A stretch of DNA of 64,000 nucleotides from Ariolimax columbianus (GCA_036924085.1 JAVGWX010000008.1:52421314-52485313), one strand, 5' to 3'. Counted from the stretch's first letter, positions 1 to 10,605 are shown. Notes: generated from the sequence alone by a model not told the origin. Made by a program: numbers and translations.

Positions 1-30
1 CACTAAGCTAAGCTTTGAATTTTCCAATGT

Positions 31-100
31 TTCCTTGTCTTAGTCATATACCTGTTTACAGCTGGGTAGACTGCAAGAAGCAAAGACAATCCCACGATAT
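31..100 (-). repeat. Rep-G fragment (dispersed repeat body)
   Basis: The stretch reading CCTGTTTACAGCTGGGTAGA matches, in the same orientation, the minus-strand Rep-G copies near 23,250, 36,590 and 50,870, which also read as a short 'ACCCATTTACA-CTGGGT' block. Only this block survives. It is recognised by comparison within the window, not from a database. Confidence 0.4.
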
Positions 101-109
101 AGGCTGAAA

Positions 110-979
110 CCCATAATATTATTGAAAAGAACATAATTATAAATTGGGCATCCATTGTTATCAGTCAAACACTTACTTGTCAGCAGTAGTTCGTCAACTT
201 TATTGTTTTCAGTCCACACATTCATGTAGTCTTCTATCCGCAATAATGTCTGCGTGGTGCGACTGGATTCCAGCACAACAGTCGGGTATAACTTGTGAAG
301 GAATTAAAAGAAAAGAGCTACAAGGTAATGTTTCATAAGCAGGCAGCATAAACAGCTAGGAGAGATACATGGATTCTGCTGGTCGTTGCAGGAAATCATA
401 CCAAATTATGGATTGTAGATTCATAACTGCAAGTTAAAGCAAATGCTACACATTTCATGAACAAAAATGTGAAGAATTTCTCACCATGTACTCGTATATA
501 AGACACCGGTTGATGTAAAGTTGTCATTCAAAAAGTGCCCTATTTAACGAAATAATTACAGCTATGTGCTTTAAATTGTTCCCATTCTTTTGAAACTACA
601 ATTACATATTATTTCAAACAGTCGGCATGGACACAAACACATTACGATTATCATCACTCTTAATGCAGGTGGGTTTATAATTCAATTATTGTATAATTTG
701 TAACGAAAAAACAAATTAAAACATAATTTTTTTTAATATCTAGGTTTACTTTGTCGAGTCCCAAATGATTCAAAGACGAACGCTGGACCATATCAACCCC
801 TCTGTGGTACCTGCGCGGCAAAAGAAGACTATGTGGCAGTCCCCCTACTAGATGGCAAGATTCGCTGAGTCCAAAAACCCTCGCGATCCTAAAACAAACA
901 AGTTAGCACTGGACAGAATCGAATGGAAACCGAGATGAGATCAGTACAAAACAAAAAAAAAACTAAACTAAACATAGCA
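110..979. other. No recognisable feature
   Basis: About 870 bases of ordinary, slightly AT-rich sequence. Open frames are under 80 codons on both strands and none resembles a known family. Weak similarity to Rep-E may begin near 760 but is too poor to annotate. Confidence 0.5.
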
Positions 980-1105
980 CTGATCGAGCCCAGAGAGCTA
1001 AGCAGAAACATGTACCCAGCTACTACCAACTCGCACAAGAATTGGGACCTACACAAGCTCTAACACCCTTGTAGATGCACAGGTCCACCAAGACTAAAAT
1101 ACAAG
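980..1105 (+). repeat. Rep-E, divergent partial copy
   Basis: The order of blocks GAGCTAAGCAG, AGCTACTACC, TGGGACCTACACA, TGTAGATGCACA and AGACTAA parallels the 3' part of the better copies at 25,598-25,958 and 54,455-54,795. This copy is older and its 5' part is unclear. Confidence 0.4.
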
Positions 1106-1490
1106 TGTGGGTCCACCGATCCCATGATGGGAACCACTGGACCAAAGTTTATGACTGCGGGGTAAAGGTTTTATACTGCGATTTTTTTTTATAAGGTCGT
1201 GCAGAGAATGTTCATAAGGAAAACAATTCAGCTGTTCGACAGAAACGCAAATTGGGGTTCTGTGTTCTCCGCAACCATACCTGCGGGCTGGGCGTGAATT
1301 ATTTGTGTTAATGTATTCAATGTTCCGGTCCATTGTCTTCTCGTGGTGTGGTCATAGGTCTCCACGGAGGAATGACTGTATCTGCTACAGGAGTTCTCAA
1401 CCTTTCTTTGCTCGTCGGCCCTCATTTTGAGTGTAATTAAACACTGGCCTATCATAAGCGTTGTTAGACGTCATGTATTGCTGTTACGCG
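1106..1490. other. No recognisable feature
   Basis: No repeat block, array or convincing coding frame is seen. It lies between a Rep-E remnant and a SINE-A copy. Confidence 0.5.
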
Positions 1491-1840
1491 AGACAGCGTG
1501 GTATAGAGGTGAAACGTACGTTTCACAATTGCAAAGCACTGGGTTTGAATCCCGCCATGTCCAGTTTGGCAGACACGTAGTTTTTTCTTGGTGTTATCGC
1601 TCCCCCGCTTACGGAATGCAAAGCCAACTTATCGTACTATACACCTACCAAGAAGCTTATAACAGCTAAATATGTTGGCGGTTGTAAGAAGGAATATTCT
1701 GCAAAGGACAAGCTACTTACACAACTTTGCTGCTAAGGAAGATAAGGCAGCGAGGAAGGGTAATGGTCACCTCCTTTTCAAAATAAAAGCGGCTACTTTG
1801 AAGACTCGCTCTTTATCCCCGATGGCAGTCTGCTCTTAAT
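1491..1840 (+). mobile_element. SINE-A, tRNA-derived retroposon
   Basis: The 5' end is tRNA-like. A box A-like TGGTATAGAGG lies at 1499-1509 and a box B-like GGTTTGAATCC at 1542-1552, the spacing expected of an internal RNA polymerase III promoter. The head is followed by a non-tRNA body with the block ACCAAGAAGCTTATAACAGC (about 1648-1667) and the block AAAGGACAAGCTACTTAC. The same head or body recurs at 14,853, 32,311, 37,030, 46,290 and 48,110. Its distal part (from about 1740) resembles Rep-G, so Rep-G may be the 3' half of this family. It is non-coding, so any movement would depend on LINE proteins. Confidence 0.75.
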
Positions 1841-2095
1841 TTATATATGTTGCTCCCTTAGCTGACCAAAATAAATAGTAAACGTTTTCTGTGTCATTAT
1901 GAGATATTACATATCTGGTTACTAATTGCTGGAGTAATTTGTCGTTGACATTCTGTTAGGTAATCATTATACACCCACTTACCATCATGCAGTCTTTGCC
2001 ATGTTTCTGAAATTGTCATAAATATATATAGTGCCAGTAATCATTCACTGCTGGCTAATAACAGCTGCTCCAAAAGCCTCCATGCATGCATGTAT

Positions 2096-2143
2096 ACCTT
2101 GTTGTTGCTGTTATTGTTGTTGTTATTGTTGGTGTTATTGCCA
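2096..2143. repeat. (TTG/TTA)n microsatellite
   Basis: Imperfect TTG and TTA trinucleotides. In frame they give a leucine/valine run, which explains an 81-codon open frame here and is not evidence of a protein. Confidence 0.8.
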
Positions 2144-2351
2144 CTCGTACTTCAGGTAGGTACTCTTGAGAATTCTCTTCTGTGGCAGGTATCATTGGCT
2201 CTCCTCAGATCCAAAGACGTACTTGAAAACGTGGACTGGTTCCTATGGCTGTACTGCAATGTGCGGCTCTTCAGTATCCAACTCTATAGCCAGACTACCA
2301 CGGAATTGCCTGTTTCCAGAAAGAACAGCTTATAAATGATGTGGGGATCTT

Positions 2352-3075
2352 GATCAGTATGTTCCACCTGGCCCTGACTAACATAGTCTGATCAGTATGT
2401 TCCACCTGGGCCTGACTAACATAGTCTGATCAGTATGTTCCACCTGGGCCTGACTAACATAGTCTGATCAGTATGTTCCTTCTGGGCCTGACTAACATAG
2501 TCTGATCAGTATGTTCCCTCTGGGCCTGACTAACATAGTCTGATCAGTATGTTCCCTCTGGGCCTGACTAACATAGTCTGGTCAGTATGTTCCCTCTGGG
2601 CCTGACTAACATAGTCTGATCAGTATGTTCTCTCTGGGCCTGACTAACATAGTCTGATCAGTATGTTCCCCCTGGGCCTGACTAACATAGTCTGATCAGT
2701 ATGTTTCACCCCACCCTGACTAACATAGTCTGATCAGTATGTTCCCTCTGGGCCTGGCTAACATAGTCGGATCAATATGTTCCCTCTGGCCCTGACTAAC
2801 ATAGTCTGATCAGCATGTTCCCTCTGGCCCCGACTAACATAGTCTGATCAGTATATTCCCTCTGGCCCTGACTAACATAGTCTGATCAGTATGTTCCCTC
2901 TGGCATTGACTAACATAGTCTGATCAGCATGTTCCCTCTGGCCCTGACTAACATAGTCTGATCAGTATGTTCCACCTGGCCCTGAATAACATAGTCTGAT
3001 CAGCATGTTCCCTCTGGCCCCGACTAACATAGTCTGATCAGTATCTTCCCTCTGGCCCTGACTAACATAATCTAA
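2352..3075. repeat. Minisatellite, 38-bp unit, about 19 copies (SINE-B-derived)
   Basis: The unit contains CTGATCAGTATGTTC followed by CTGACTAACATAGT and repeats every 38 bp, with copies differing at a few sites. The same unit, also at 38 bp, forms the array at 43,495-43,985, which lies inside a SINE-B copy, and a 37-bp version occurs at 47,615-47,762. The array ends beside a sequence resembling the reverse of the SINE-B 5' end. Confidence 0.9.
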
Positions 3076-3125
3076 TAACTTTGATTTGTCTGACCGGACA
3101 TGAGTCTAGGTTACGGTTTGTTTAG
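3076..3125 (-). mobile_element. SINE-B 5'-end remnant
   Basis: GTCTGACCGGACATGAGTCT resembles the reverse complement of the SINE-B start (ACTAACGTCTGGTCAGGC). It is short, but its position at the array edge fits an array grown out of a minus-strand SINE-B. Confidence 0.4.
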
Positions 3126-3839
3126 CTCCAAACGTCTGCACAGATATGCTATTGTTCTCCTATAAAATCCAATGTTAAGTGTGCTTGCCTTTCTGCCGAC
3201 ATTGGCATTGAGTTTTTTTCTGCAGTCCCTCAGGTATCCACAGACTTTGCAAGTCGCAGGAAGGAAATCATCCATAAATTTACTGCTAATAGTCTAATGA
3301 ACGTCCTGCATGCAAACCAGGCAAGATATATTACTCTATCTTCTATGGGTCGATTAAACTTGCAGAACAAATTAATAGTTTTGGCTACATTGTTTCAGGC
3401 ACTGTTTTTTCTAGATGTAGTATTAGAACTCCAACTTCAATTACCACATATAATGTGTTTGATAGCAACTAAATGTTAAATTATTTTATCACTAACATAA
3501 ATGTGTGTTACTGATGATTATATTTGATTAACATAGTTCACTATTTTAATTTATGCTGTCTTTTTTCCTCCAGTCTCTAATAAAGAACTGTTTATGCCGT
3601 TATACCGTTACACCTGTTTATGGACCTCTTCCGTAAAAGCTGCACTTTAACCATGCTTGTTGCACTTGAAACAATAACAAGACGCACTTCTCTATTGAAC
3701 AACAACATAATCTGCAGACTTGAGTTTAGATGTAGTTTTATCTTCAGTTGACAATACTGCCGTTTGAATGGAATTCAGCATCACTCATCTGTTGCTCCTA
3801 TCTTTTATATAACATGCTCCAATGTTTTGGTCTGGCTAG
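3126..3839. other. No recognisable feature
   Basis: AT-rich sequence with no open frame above 60 codons. It may hold strongly decayed upstream LINE-D sequence, but no motif can be named. Confidence 0.45.
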
Positions 3840-4596
3840 AGGTGGCATTTATTTTGATCAGTATAATGAGTTTAATGTAAATAAATGTACACTTATCCAC
3901 ATGGAAAGATCCAATATGGAACATAATTACGGAATAGGCGAGAATAATATTAGAAAGATAGATAATGAAAGAGAGATAGGGGTTATAATTGATCATAGAG
4001 GTAATGTGTGAGCAAGTCCAGGTAGCAGTGAAAAAGGCAAATAAAATATTAGGTATGATAAAAAGAAATATTAAACGTAGGAGCAAGGAAGTGATAGTCA
4101 AACTGTATAAAGCATTAGTTAGACCTAGATTGGAGTACTGTGTACAGGTGTGGAGTCCTTATCATAGAGGGGATATAAATATGCTGGAAAGAATACAAAA
4201 AAGAACGACAAAGCGGATAGTGGGATTCCAGAATTACAGTTATGAGGAAAGACTCAGAAAAACCGGCCTACAGTGTCTAGAAAAGAGAAGAATTCGAGGT
4301 GACAATATAGACTTATAAGGTAATCAAAGGAAAGGATAAATTAGACTATAACAAGTTTTTCAAAATACAACCATCTACAAGAGCAAGAGGGCATAGCTAC
4401 ACATTAACTAAAGAGAGGTCCAGATTAGACATTATGAATTATTTGTGTGGTCAGATAGTGGTGAATGCTTGGAATGCATTTCCACAGGAGATAGTGGAGG
4501 CAGGGACAATTAATGCATTTAGTAATAAATTGGAAGCGCATAGCTTTTAGAGCCAGAAAATGTAAATTAAACTCGTTGTATACAGACTCTGCAGAG
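3840..4596 (+). pseudogene. LINE-D reverse transcriptase C-terminus (CR1/L2-like), 5'-truncated and frameshifted
   Basis: The remnant encodes the end of a non-LTR reverse transcriptase. Frame 1 (to about 4011) has EFNVNKCTLIHM, the region after the catalytic palm. A second frame (3989-4318) has VVK-like LYKALVRPRLEYCVQVWSP and YEERLRKTGLQCLEKRR, the thumb signature of CR1/L2-like LINEs. A third frame (about 4320-4550) has RGHSYTLTKERSRLD and VVNAWNAFPQEIVEAG, ending at TAG 4548-4550. At least two frameshifts separate these blocks, and the endonuclease and palm are missing, so it is dead. It resumes at 5259 after an inserted LINE-H fragment. Family assignment comes from motif recognition and the clade is not certain. 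Confidence 0.88.
4584..4596. repeat. Target-site duplication of LINE-H (left copy)
   Basis: AGACTCTGCAGAG at 4584-4596 is repeated exactly at 5246-5258 on the other side of the LINE-H fragment. Removing the insert and one copy restores the LINE-D 3' sequence seen in other copies (ACTCTGCA-AGTCTTCTAAACCAG at 5840-5860). Confidence 0.88.
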
Positions 4597-5245
4597 ACAC
4601 ATAAAGAAAATGTAAGCCATATAGTCCTGCTTACAGATGCTCTCGCCGTAGTCACAGCGCTAAAAAGCCAGAAAAACACTGAGCTTAATGACTTAAGAGC
4701 AGCACTCTGCAAACTGTGCCAGCAGTCCGCACCAAAAAGGGTAGTGATACAGTGGGTCCCATCACACTGCAACATCCAAGGCAACGAGGAGGCAGACAGA
4801 CTGGTAAAAGACGGTGCAAGACTACCACAAACAGATACTAGTATAACGTACGAAGAGTCAAAACGGCTTATCAAAGCCAGATACATGACCAAATGGGAAA
4901 CCGAACATACTGGTTACACCAAAAACGATGCCTATTACCAGTTGAACCGAAGAGAGCAGGTCGTTGTCTTCAGACTTCGCACTGGCCACAATAGACTGAG
5001 GTACCACCTATTCAACAAATTGAAAATAGGTGGTACCGACGAATGCCCGTGCGGTACCGGTAAAATGACCGCTGAACATCTGCTGCAGAACTGCCCGACA
5101 TACGAGGATCAGAGAGAGCAGATGTGGCCATCACCAGTGGAACTGGTAGACAAGCTCTATGGCAGTGGCGACAGCCTCAGGATGACCGCCGCTTTTTTCG
5201 AAAAAATAATGGTTACTGTCTGACTGCGTACGAAGAAGAAGAAGA
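4597..5245 (+). pseudogene. LINE-H RNase H domain and 3' end, nested in LINE-D
   Basis: An uninterrupted frame runs to the stop near 5223. It contains the RNase H pieces LLTDALAVVTAL and VIQWVPSHCNIQGNEEADRL (the catalytic acidic residue and the His-x-GNE-x-AD block), followed by FRLRTGHNRLRYHL and a C-x-C-G...H...C metal-binding-like tail (CPCG, EHLLQNC) typical of I/jockey-type LINEs. In such elements RNase H removes the RNA strand during target-primed reverse transcription. The endonuclease and RT are absent (5' truncation). After the stop the copy ends in an (AAG)n tail, about 5232-5245. It is flanked by a 13-bp direct repeat, so its limits are well defined. Any start codon upstream at 4513 belongs to the host LINE-D and is fortuitous. 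Confidence 0.9.
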
Positions 5246-5303
5246 AGACTCTGCAGAGTCTTATAGACTAATATAAAGATGTTAAGTTAAGTTAGTTCAG
5301 TTA
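5246..5303 (+). mobile_element. LINE-D 3' end with (GTTAA)n tail, resuming after insertion
   Basis: This starts with the right target duplication (5246-5258), continues TCTTATAGACTAATATAAAG and ends in GTTAAGTTAAGTTAG. The pentamer tail marks the 3' terminus and recurs at 5868-5883, 26,248-26,268 and, in reverse, at 10,606 and 11,612. Confidence 0.85.
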
Positions 5304-5570
5304 CGACACAGTAACAAAGAAATGTAGGTATCTTTTCTTTATGTCTAAAAATGTATTGTTCTGCCGATTCTGGAAGACACGACATAGTGGACAGTCTTTT
5401 AGCGTGGGATGTGGACATCTTATTATCTTAGTATTACATGCTTTTCAGTGCTTCAAAAACCTTTACTTATGAAAGTCAATTAGTTTGGTAACAAGACGAT
5501 TATGTTACCAAAAGAGCTCTGTCTATGCGTACATACGCGTGCTAAACAATATAGAGCAAGACGTCTGCCA
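5304..5570. other. Unassigned spacer
   Basis: Nothing is recognised between the two LINE-D tails. Confidence 0.5.
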
Positions 5571-5883
5571 GGTAACAGATAAGATAAATTAGATTATAAC
5601 ATGTTTTCAAAATAAAGCCGCCTACAAGAAAAAAGAGTGCACCACCACAAATTAATTAAAGAAATGTCCAGATTAGATACTAGGAAACATTTTTTTATTC
5701 AGAGAGCGGTGAATGCTTGGAATGAATTGCCGAAGGAAATAGTGGAGGCAGGAAAAATTAATACATCCATGAATAGATTGGATGCGCATAGGTATTTTTA
5801 GATCAAGTGAGTGTAAACGGAACTGGTTGTATACTCTGCACAGTCTTCTAAACCAGTATAAAATCATTAAGTTAAGTTAAGAT
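5571..5883 (+). mobile_element. LINE-D, 5'-truncated 3' end
   Basis: It aligns with the last coding part and 3' UTR of the 3840-5303 copy. It starts at the GATAAATTAGATTATAAC block, passes through the equivalent of the VVNAWNA-LP-EIVEAG region (GAATGCTTGGAATGAATTGC), then ACCAGTATAAAAT and the GTTAAGTTAAG tail. Small indels break the frame. It is a classic short 5'-truncated LINE copy. Confidence 0.85.
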
Positions 5884-6171
5884 ACTTTAGAAACCTTTTA
5901 GACATTTCGTTGTAGGTTTTGTGGTTTTGTTTGTCCAGTTCTGCAGTCCAGTTCTATGGTTTGTCTTTTTCTTTTTTCTGTTTCTCCTGTCTCAGAAAAA
6001 TCGAACTATCCACTTTAACTAATTCACTCTGTAAAGCCGATAATTCGGCTTCAAAACATTCTTACATAGCCGAAGAGCTTATATATTGGGTTGAGCAGTT
6101 GCCATAATAACATATACGTTTCTTCATATAAAATATTCATAAATCTTTAATTGTACCTGTACGTTCTAGTG

Positions 6172-6430
6172 AAGCCAAGGTAGCGCAGTGGTTAGTGCAT
6201 TGACTTATCAACAGAGCGATCGAGTTTCAATTTCCAGTCTTTGTGGGATATTTTCGATAGCAAAACGGCTTCTGATGTCGATTCAGTCTAAAAAATTATG
6301 TACCAGAATAAAATGGGAAAGTATATGTGGCCGTCGTAATGTTGATCACATCTCTCCCTAGTGTGCCGTTGGTCACAAAAAATATGGGACCAACACCATT
6401 TTACGAATATGCTACATTGGCGTGTTAACA
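6172..6430 (+). mobile_element. SINE-F, tRNA-derived retroposon
   Basis: The box A-like TAGCGCAGTGG at 6181-6191 and a weak box B (GTTTCAATTTC, 6224-6234) form a tRNA-like head. The body (TTTTCGATAGCAAA, ATGTCGAT, GTGCCGTTGGTCA, CAACACCATTTTAC, AATATG) is shared with copies at 22,530 and 49,985. It is not a functional tRNA gene, because the stems do not pair convincingly. Confidence 0.75.
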
Positions 6431-7565
6431 GGACATTTTACTTCTTATTGTGAGTTTTACATTGCACGAATAAATGTGTCCAGAGTCCCACAGTATTCAG
6501 GAGTGTTCGTCACGTATCGTATGGATTATCGTTTCTGGAGCTTTATATCAAACCAGGAATCTAGAAAACTCGGAAGGTATTTTGGCCTGTGTGTATAGCG
6601 AGGTGTGTAACCCATGTATTGTATAGTGTTCGACCCAGGAGCTTTATGGCTTTAAACCAGGACATAGATCGCCGACACGTGAACTACTGTTAGGATTAGA
6701 CCAAGCAAAGCCGCGAGGTCTCCGTACCTCACTGTACATTTACTATCACTGTGTTGAATGTGGAGAAAATATCCAGGAGTTCTTCCTCAGAGGCTCTCTA
6801 ATTCGTGGTTTTTATGATTTACGCGAGCCACAATAACTTACAAAGATAATTGAGAAACATTTATCTTGTCTCTGGCATGGTTTTGTTTCGCACAATTTAT
6901 ATTCCAGCTGTCCCTATTGCCTCTTTCTCAGCTATGTAGCTGCATGCGATTTTTGAGTAGTCATTAAGATATGGATTTACTGTCCATCCGTTCATTCTAT
7001 GTAGATGTCTGTAGATATATCCCATTCAAGTTTTTGGAATTTGTCCTTGATGATCTGTCTTTGTATATATATGGGTCGATTATGTGAATATATCTTTCTT
7101 TCAGATGTATTGCATGGCTATATCTTTTGTTTCCGTGTTTGTTAAGCTTTCCACTTAATTCTGGCACATTTTCATTCAACCCTGGGGATCGTGTTCAATT
7201 CTATAGTGATAATGTACTTCTTGTCATTAAGTGTGTGCCTTTATCTGTGGGTGATCTAGTATGGAGGCTGTTCGTGAGAACGGTGCAGTTTATATGGAAT
7301 CTGCTTGGACTAAATTGTGGCAATATTTTATTAACTGGATTATTTTGAAGGCTTTTCAATTGTTCTGACTGTAGTAGTATTACGTAATCTCTTCTGCCAG
7401 TTATGGCTAAAGCTTTATAATTATTCTCATTTCTTGTACAGGTAGTTTTTTTATAACCAGTTGCAGGTGGAAGGAAGAGAGGAATGACAAAGAAAGCCAT
7501 GGGGTAATAACATCACATAATGGCCATGACATGATAATTCCACTCGTTTACTGGGCTGGGGATAT
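6431..7565. other. No recognisable feature
   Basis: About 1.1 kb without an array, SINE block or coding frame above 100 codons. The frames present (60-99 codons) show no family signature. Confidence 0.5.
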
Positions 7566-8030
7566 AAAAGCATAGAGAAGCACAGAGAAGCATAGAGGAG
7601 CATAGAGAAGCACAGAGAAGCACAGAGAAGCATAGAGGAGCATAGAGAAGCACAGAGAAGCACAGAGAAGCATAGAGAAGCATAGAGAAGCACAGAGAAG
7701 CACAGAGAAGCATAGAGAAGCATAGAGGAGCATAGAGAAGCACAGAGAAGCACAGAGAAGCATAGAGGAGCATAGAGAAGCACAGAGAAGCACAGAGAAG
7801 CATAGAGAAGCATAGAGAAGCACAGAGAAGCACAGAGAAGCATAGAGAAGCATAGAGGAGCATAGAGAAGCACAGAGAAGTATAGAGAAGCATAGAGAAG
7901 CATAGAGAAGCATAGAGAAGTATAGAGAAGTATAGAGGAGCACAGAGAAGCATAGAGAAGTATAGAGAAGCACAGAGAAGTATAGAGAAGTATAGAGAAG
8001 CATAGAGAAGCACAGAGAAGTATAGAGGAC
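7566..8030. repeat. Minisatellite, 10-bp unit (AGCAYAGAGA), about 46 copies
   Basis: The decamers AGCATAGAGA, AGCACAGAGA, AGCATAGAGG and AGTATAGAGA alternate. Because 10 bp read three times is a 10-residue peptide in every frame, all three minus-strand frames stay open and give LLYASLCFS-like repeats of 160-200 residues. Purine-rich on the plus strand. No start context or family supports translation. Confidence 0.95.
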
Positions 8031-8404
8031 TTTATTCCCCATGGCACCCCTCGACTCTATCTGGTTAAGAGATTATTTCTTGATTGTATAATCCGTGTGG
8101 TGATTGTCTTCGGCTGGTTATGTGTTTCTGCTGTTCTTTCGCAGTTTAATTCGGAAACTGGGACAAAAGTTTGTACCCTATAAATACCTTTTTGAACAGT
8201 TCATCGAGAAACGGTGGTAGGTGATAAGAGACTTCAATTACCTTTCATCTAAATGCATTAGTGTCGGAGGTGTCCAGGATTGTAGATAGAACTGAGTTCC
8301 TGGCCTCAGGGGCACCCGCAATTGGGACATTGGTAATAGATAGAAGTGACATTTTGAAGTTGATCAACCACCACCTTTTGGATGAAGACGCTGCAGTCCC
8401 TTGC
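8031..8404. other. No recognisable feature
   Basis: Sequence between the 10-bp array and a Rep-G copy. A faint tRNA-like or SINE head could be present near 8390 but is not supported. Confidence 0.45.
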
Positions 8405-8560
8405 AGGCTATTCACGGCAAAGGTACGTGGTTAAACTCCCATGATCGTCACACTGCAGTCAACCCAACTGTAAATGGATACTTGGAATAAGACTAGGGAA
8501 GTAAAAAGCAGCAAGAAGAGGAAAGGGTCACCACATCTCATACAAGCTGTGATTCAGTTT
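8405..8560 (+). mobile_element. Rep-G (probable SINE 3' body)
   Basis: The block CAGTCAACCCAACTGTAAAT (8456-8475), then AGCAGCAAGAAGAGGAAAGG and CTCATACAAGCTGTG, recurs in the same order at 34,395-34,560 and in reverse at 23,105, 36,515, 45,150 and 50,790. It runs directly into the first unit of the 70-bp satellite, so the satellite unit is the 3' part of this repeat. Confidence 0.75.
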
Positions 8561-10291
8561 ACTTAAGTCTCCAACAACTTCATTCCCTTATAGTAGTGTA
8601 ACTGCTAGCGAACAGACCTTGACTCAGTATACTGGAGTCTCTAACAACTTCATTCCCTTACAGTAGTGTAACTGCTAGCGAACAGACCTTGACTCAGTAT
8701 ACTGTAGTCTCTAACAACTTCATTCCCTTACAGTAGTGTAACTGCTAGCGAACAGACCTTGACTCAGTATACTTAAGTCTCTAGCAACTTCATTCCCTTA
8801 CAGTAGTGTAACTGCTAGCGAACAGACCTTGACTCAGTATACTGGAGTCTCTAACAACTTCCTTCCCTTACAGTAGTGTAACTGCTAGCGGACAGACCTT
8901 GACTCAGTATACTTAAGTCTCCAACAACTTCATTCCCTTACAGTAGTGTAACTGCTAACGGACAGACCTTGACTCAGTATACTGGAGTCTCTAACAACTC
9001 ATTCCCTTACAGTAGTGTAACTGCTAACGGACAGACCTTGACTCAGTATACTGGAGTCTCTAACAACTCATTCTCTTACAGTAGTGTAACTGCTAACGGA
9101 CAGACCTTGACTCAGTATACTTAAGTCTCCAACAACTTCATTCCCTTACAGTAGTGTAACTGCTAGCGAACAGACCTTGACTCAGTATACTTAAGTCTCT
9201 AGCAACTTCATTCCCTTACAGTAGTGTAACTGCTAGCGAACAGACCTTGACTCAGTATACTGGAGTCTCTAACAACTTCCTTCCCTTACAGTAGTGTAAC
9301 TGCTAGCGGACAGACCTTGACTCAGTATACTTAAGTCTCCAACAACTTCATTCCCTTACAGTAGTGTAACTGCTAACGGACAGACCTTGACTCAGTATAC
9401 TGGAGTCTCTAACAACTCATTCCCTTACAGTAGTGTAACTGCTAACGGACAGACCTTGACTCAGTATACTGGAGTCTCTAACAACTCATTCCCTTACAGT
9501 AGTGTAACTGCTAACGGACAGACCTTGACTCAGTATACTTAAGTCTCCAACAACTTCATTCCCTTACAGTAGTGTAACTGCTAGCGAACAGACCTTGACT
9601 CAGTATACTGGAGTCTCTAACAACTTCATTCCCTTACAGTAGTGTAACTGCTAACGGACAGACCTTGACTCAGTATACTTAAGTCTCTAGCAACTTCATT
9701 CCCTTACAGTAGTGTAACTGCTAGCGAACAGACCTTGACTCAGTATACTGGAGTCTCTAACAACTTCCTTCCCTTACAGTAGTGTAACTGCTAGCGGACA
9801 GACCTTGACTCAGTATACTTAAGTCTCCAACAACTTCATTCCCTTACAGTAGTGTAACTGCTAACGGACAGACCTTGACTCAGTATACTGGAGTCTCTAA
9901 CAACTCATTCCCTTACAGTAGTGTAACTGCTAACGGACAGACCTTGACTCAGTATACTTAAGTCTCCAACAACTTCATTCCCTTTCAGTAGTGTAACTGC
10001 TAGCGGACAGACCTTGACTCAGTATACTGGAGTCTCTAACAACTCATTCCCTTACAGTAGTGTAACTGCTAACGGACAGACCTTGACTCAGTATACTGGA
10101 GTCTCTAACAACTCATTCCCTTACAGTAGTGTAACTGCTAACGGACAGACCTTGACTCAGTATACTGGAGTCTCTAACAACTCATTCCCTTACAGTAGTG
10201 TAACTGCTAACGGACAGACCTTGACTCAGTATACTGGAGTCTCTAACAACTCATTCCCTTACAGTAGTGTAACTGCTAGCGGACAGCTGCT
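8553..10291. repeat. Satellite, 69/70-bp unit, about 25 copies, with higher-order structure
   Basis: The unit begins CTTGACTCAGTATACT and ends ACTGCTARCGRACAGAC. Units differ at diagnostic sites (TATACTTAAG or TATACTGGAG; CAACTTCATT, CAACTTCCTT or CAACTCATT; the last is 1 bp shorter, 69 bp). A block of six unit types starting at 8761 recurs at 9179 (418 bp later) and in large part at 9667. The last four units are all 69 bp (23 codons), which creates a 94-codon open frame by arithmetic alone. Confidence 0.95.
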
Positions 10292-10605
10292 GCATTAGGT
10301 ATGCCATTTTTGGTTCCAGCAAGAGTAAGTGGACGCGTCTATAGTTGGCCTTCCTGTATCAAGTCCTTCATGTGTCCTTGTGATTTCTGTGGCACGTAGT
10401 TGTACATTATAAGGTTCCTAGCCCCATGCCCATTCGTAGTTAGTCCCCTTTTTACGACATGCGTATAATGGTGTGTGCAGTGTATATATTCTTCCCTTTC
10501 CCGCAAGTGGAGGACATACTGGTGTTGTTTAGAATTGTGTTGTCACACTACAATCGAACAACAACAGAAAATATTGTCGATGAAAACCATGTCAACTCCA
10601 CTGAG
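10292..10605. other. No recognisable feature
   Basis: Unique-looking sequence between the 70-bp satellite and a minus-strand LINE-D. Confidence 0.5.

Noticed and set aside
4513..4596. Start codon of the RNase H frame at 4513
   Set aside because: This part lies in the LINE-D 3' UTR outside the 13-bp duplication. The fusion is accidental.
7566..8030. CRISPR array
   Set aside because: Direct repeats without unique spacers, and eukaryotic context. None of the arrays in the window shows repeat-spacer alternation.
7451..8047. Open frames of 160-198 codons on the minus strand in three registers
   Set aside because: They arise from the 10-bp array, which is open in every frame and gives the same LLYASLCFS-type peptide.
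10014..10298. A 94-codon frame with four 23-residue repeats
   Set aside because: The last four satellite units are 69 bp, so they stay in frame. Neighbouring 70-bp units destroy it and no start, splice or family signal is present.
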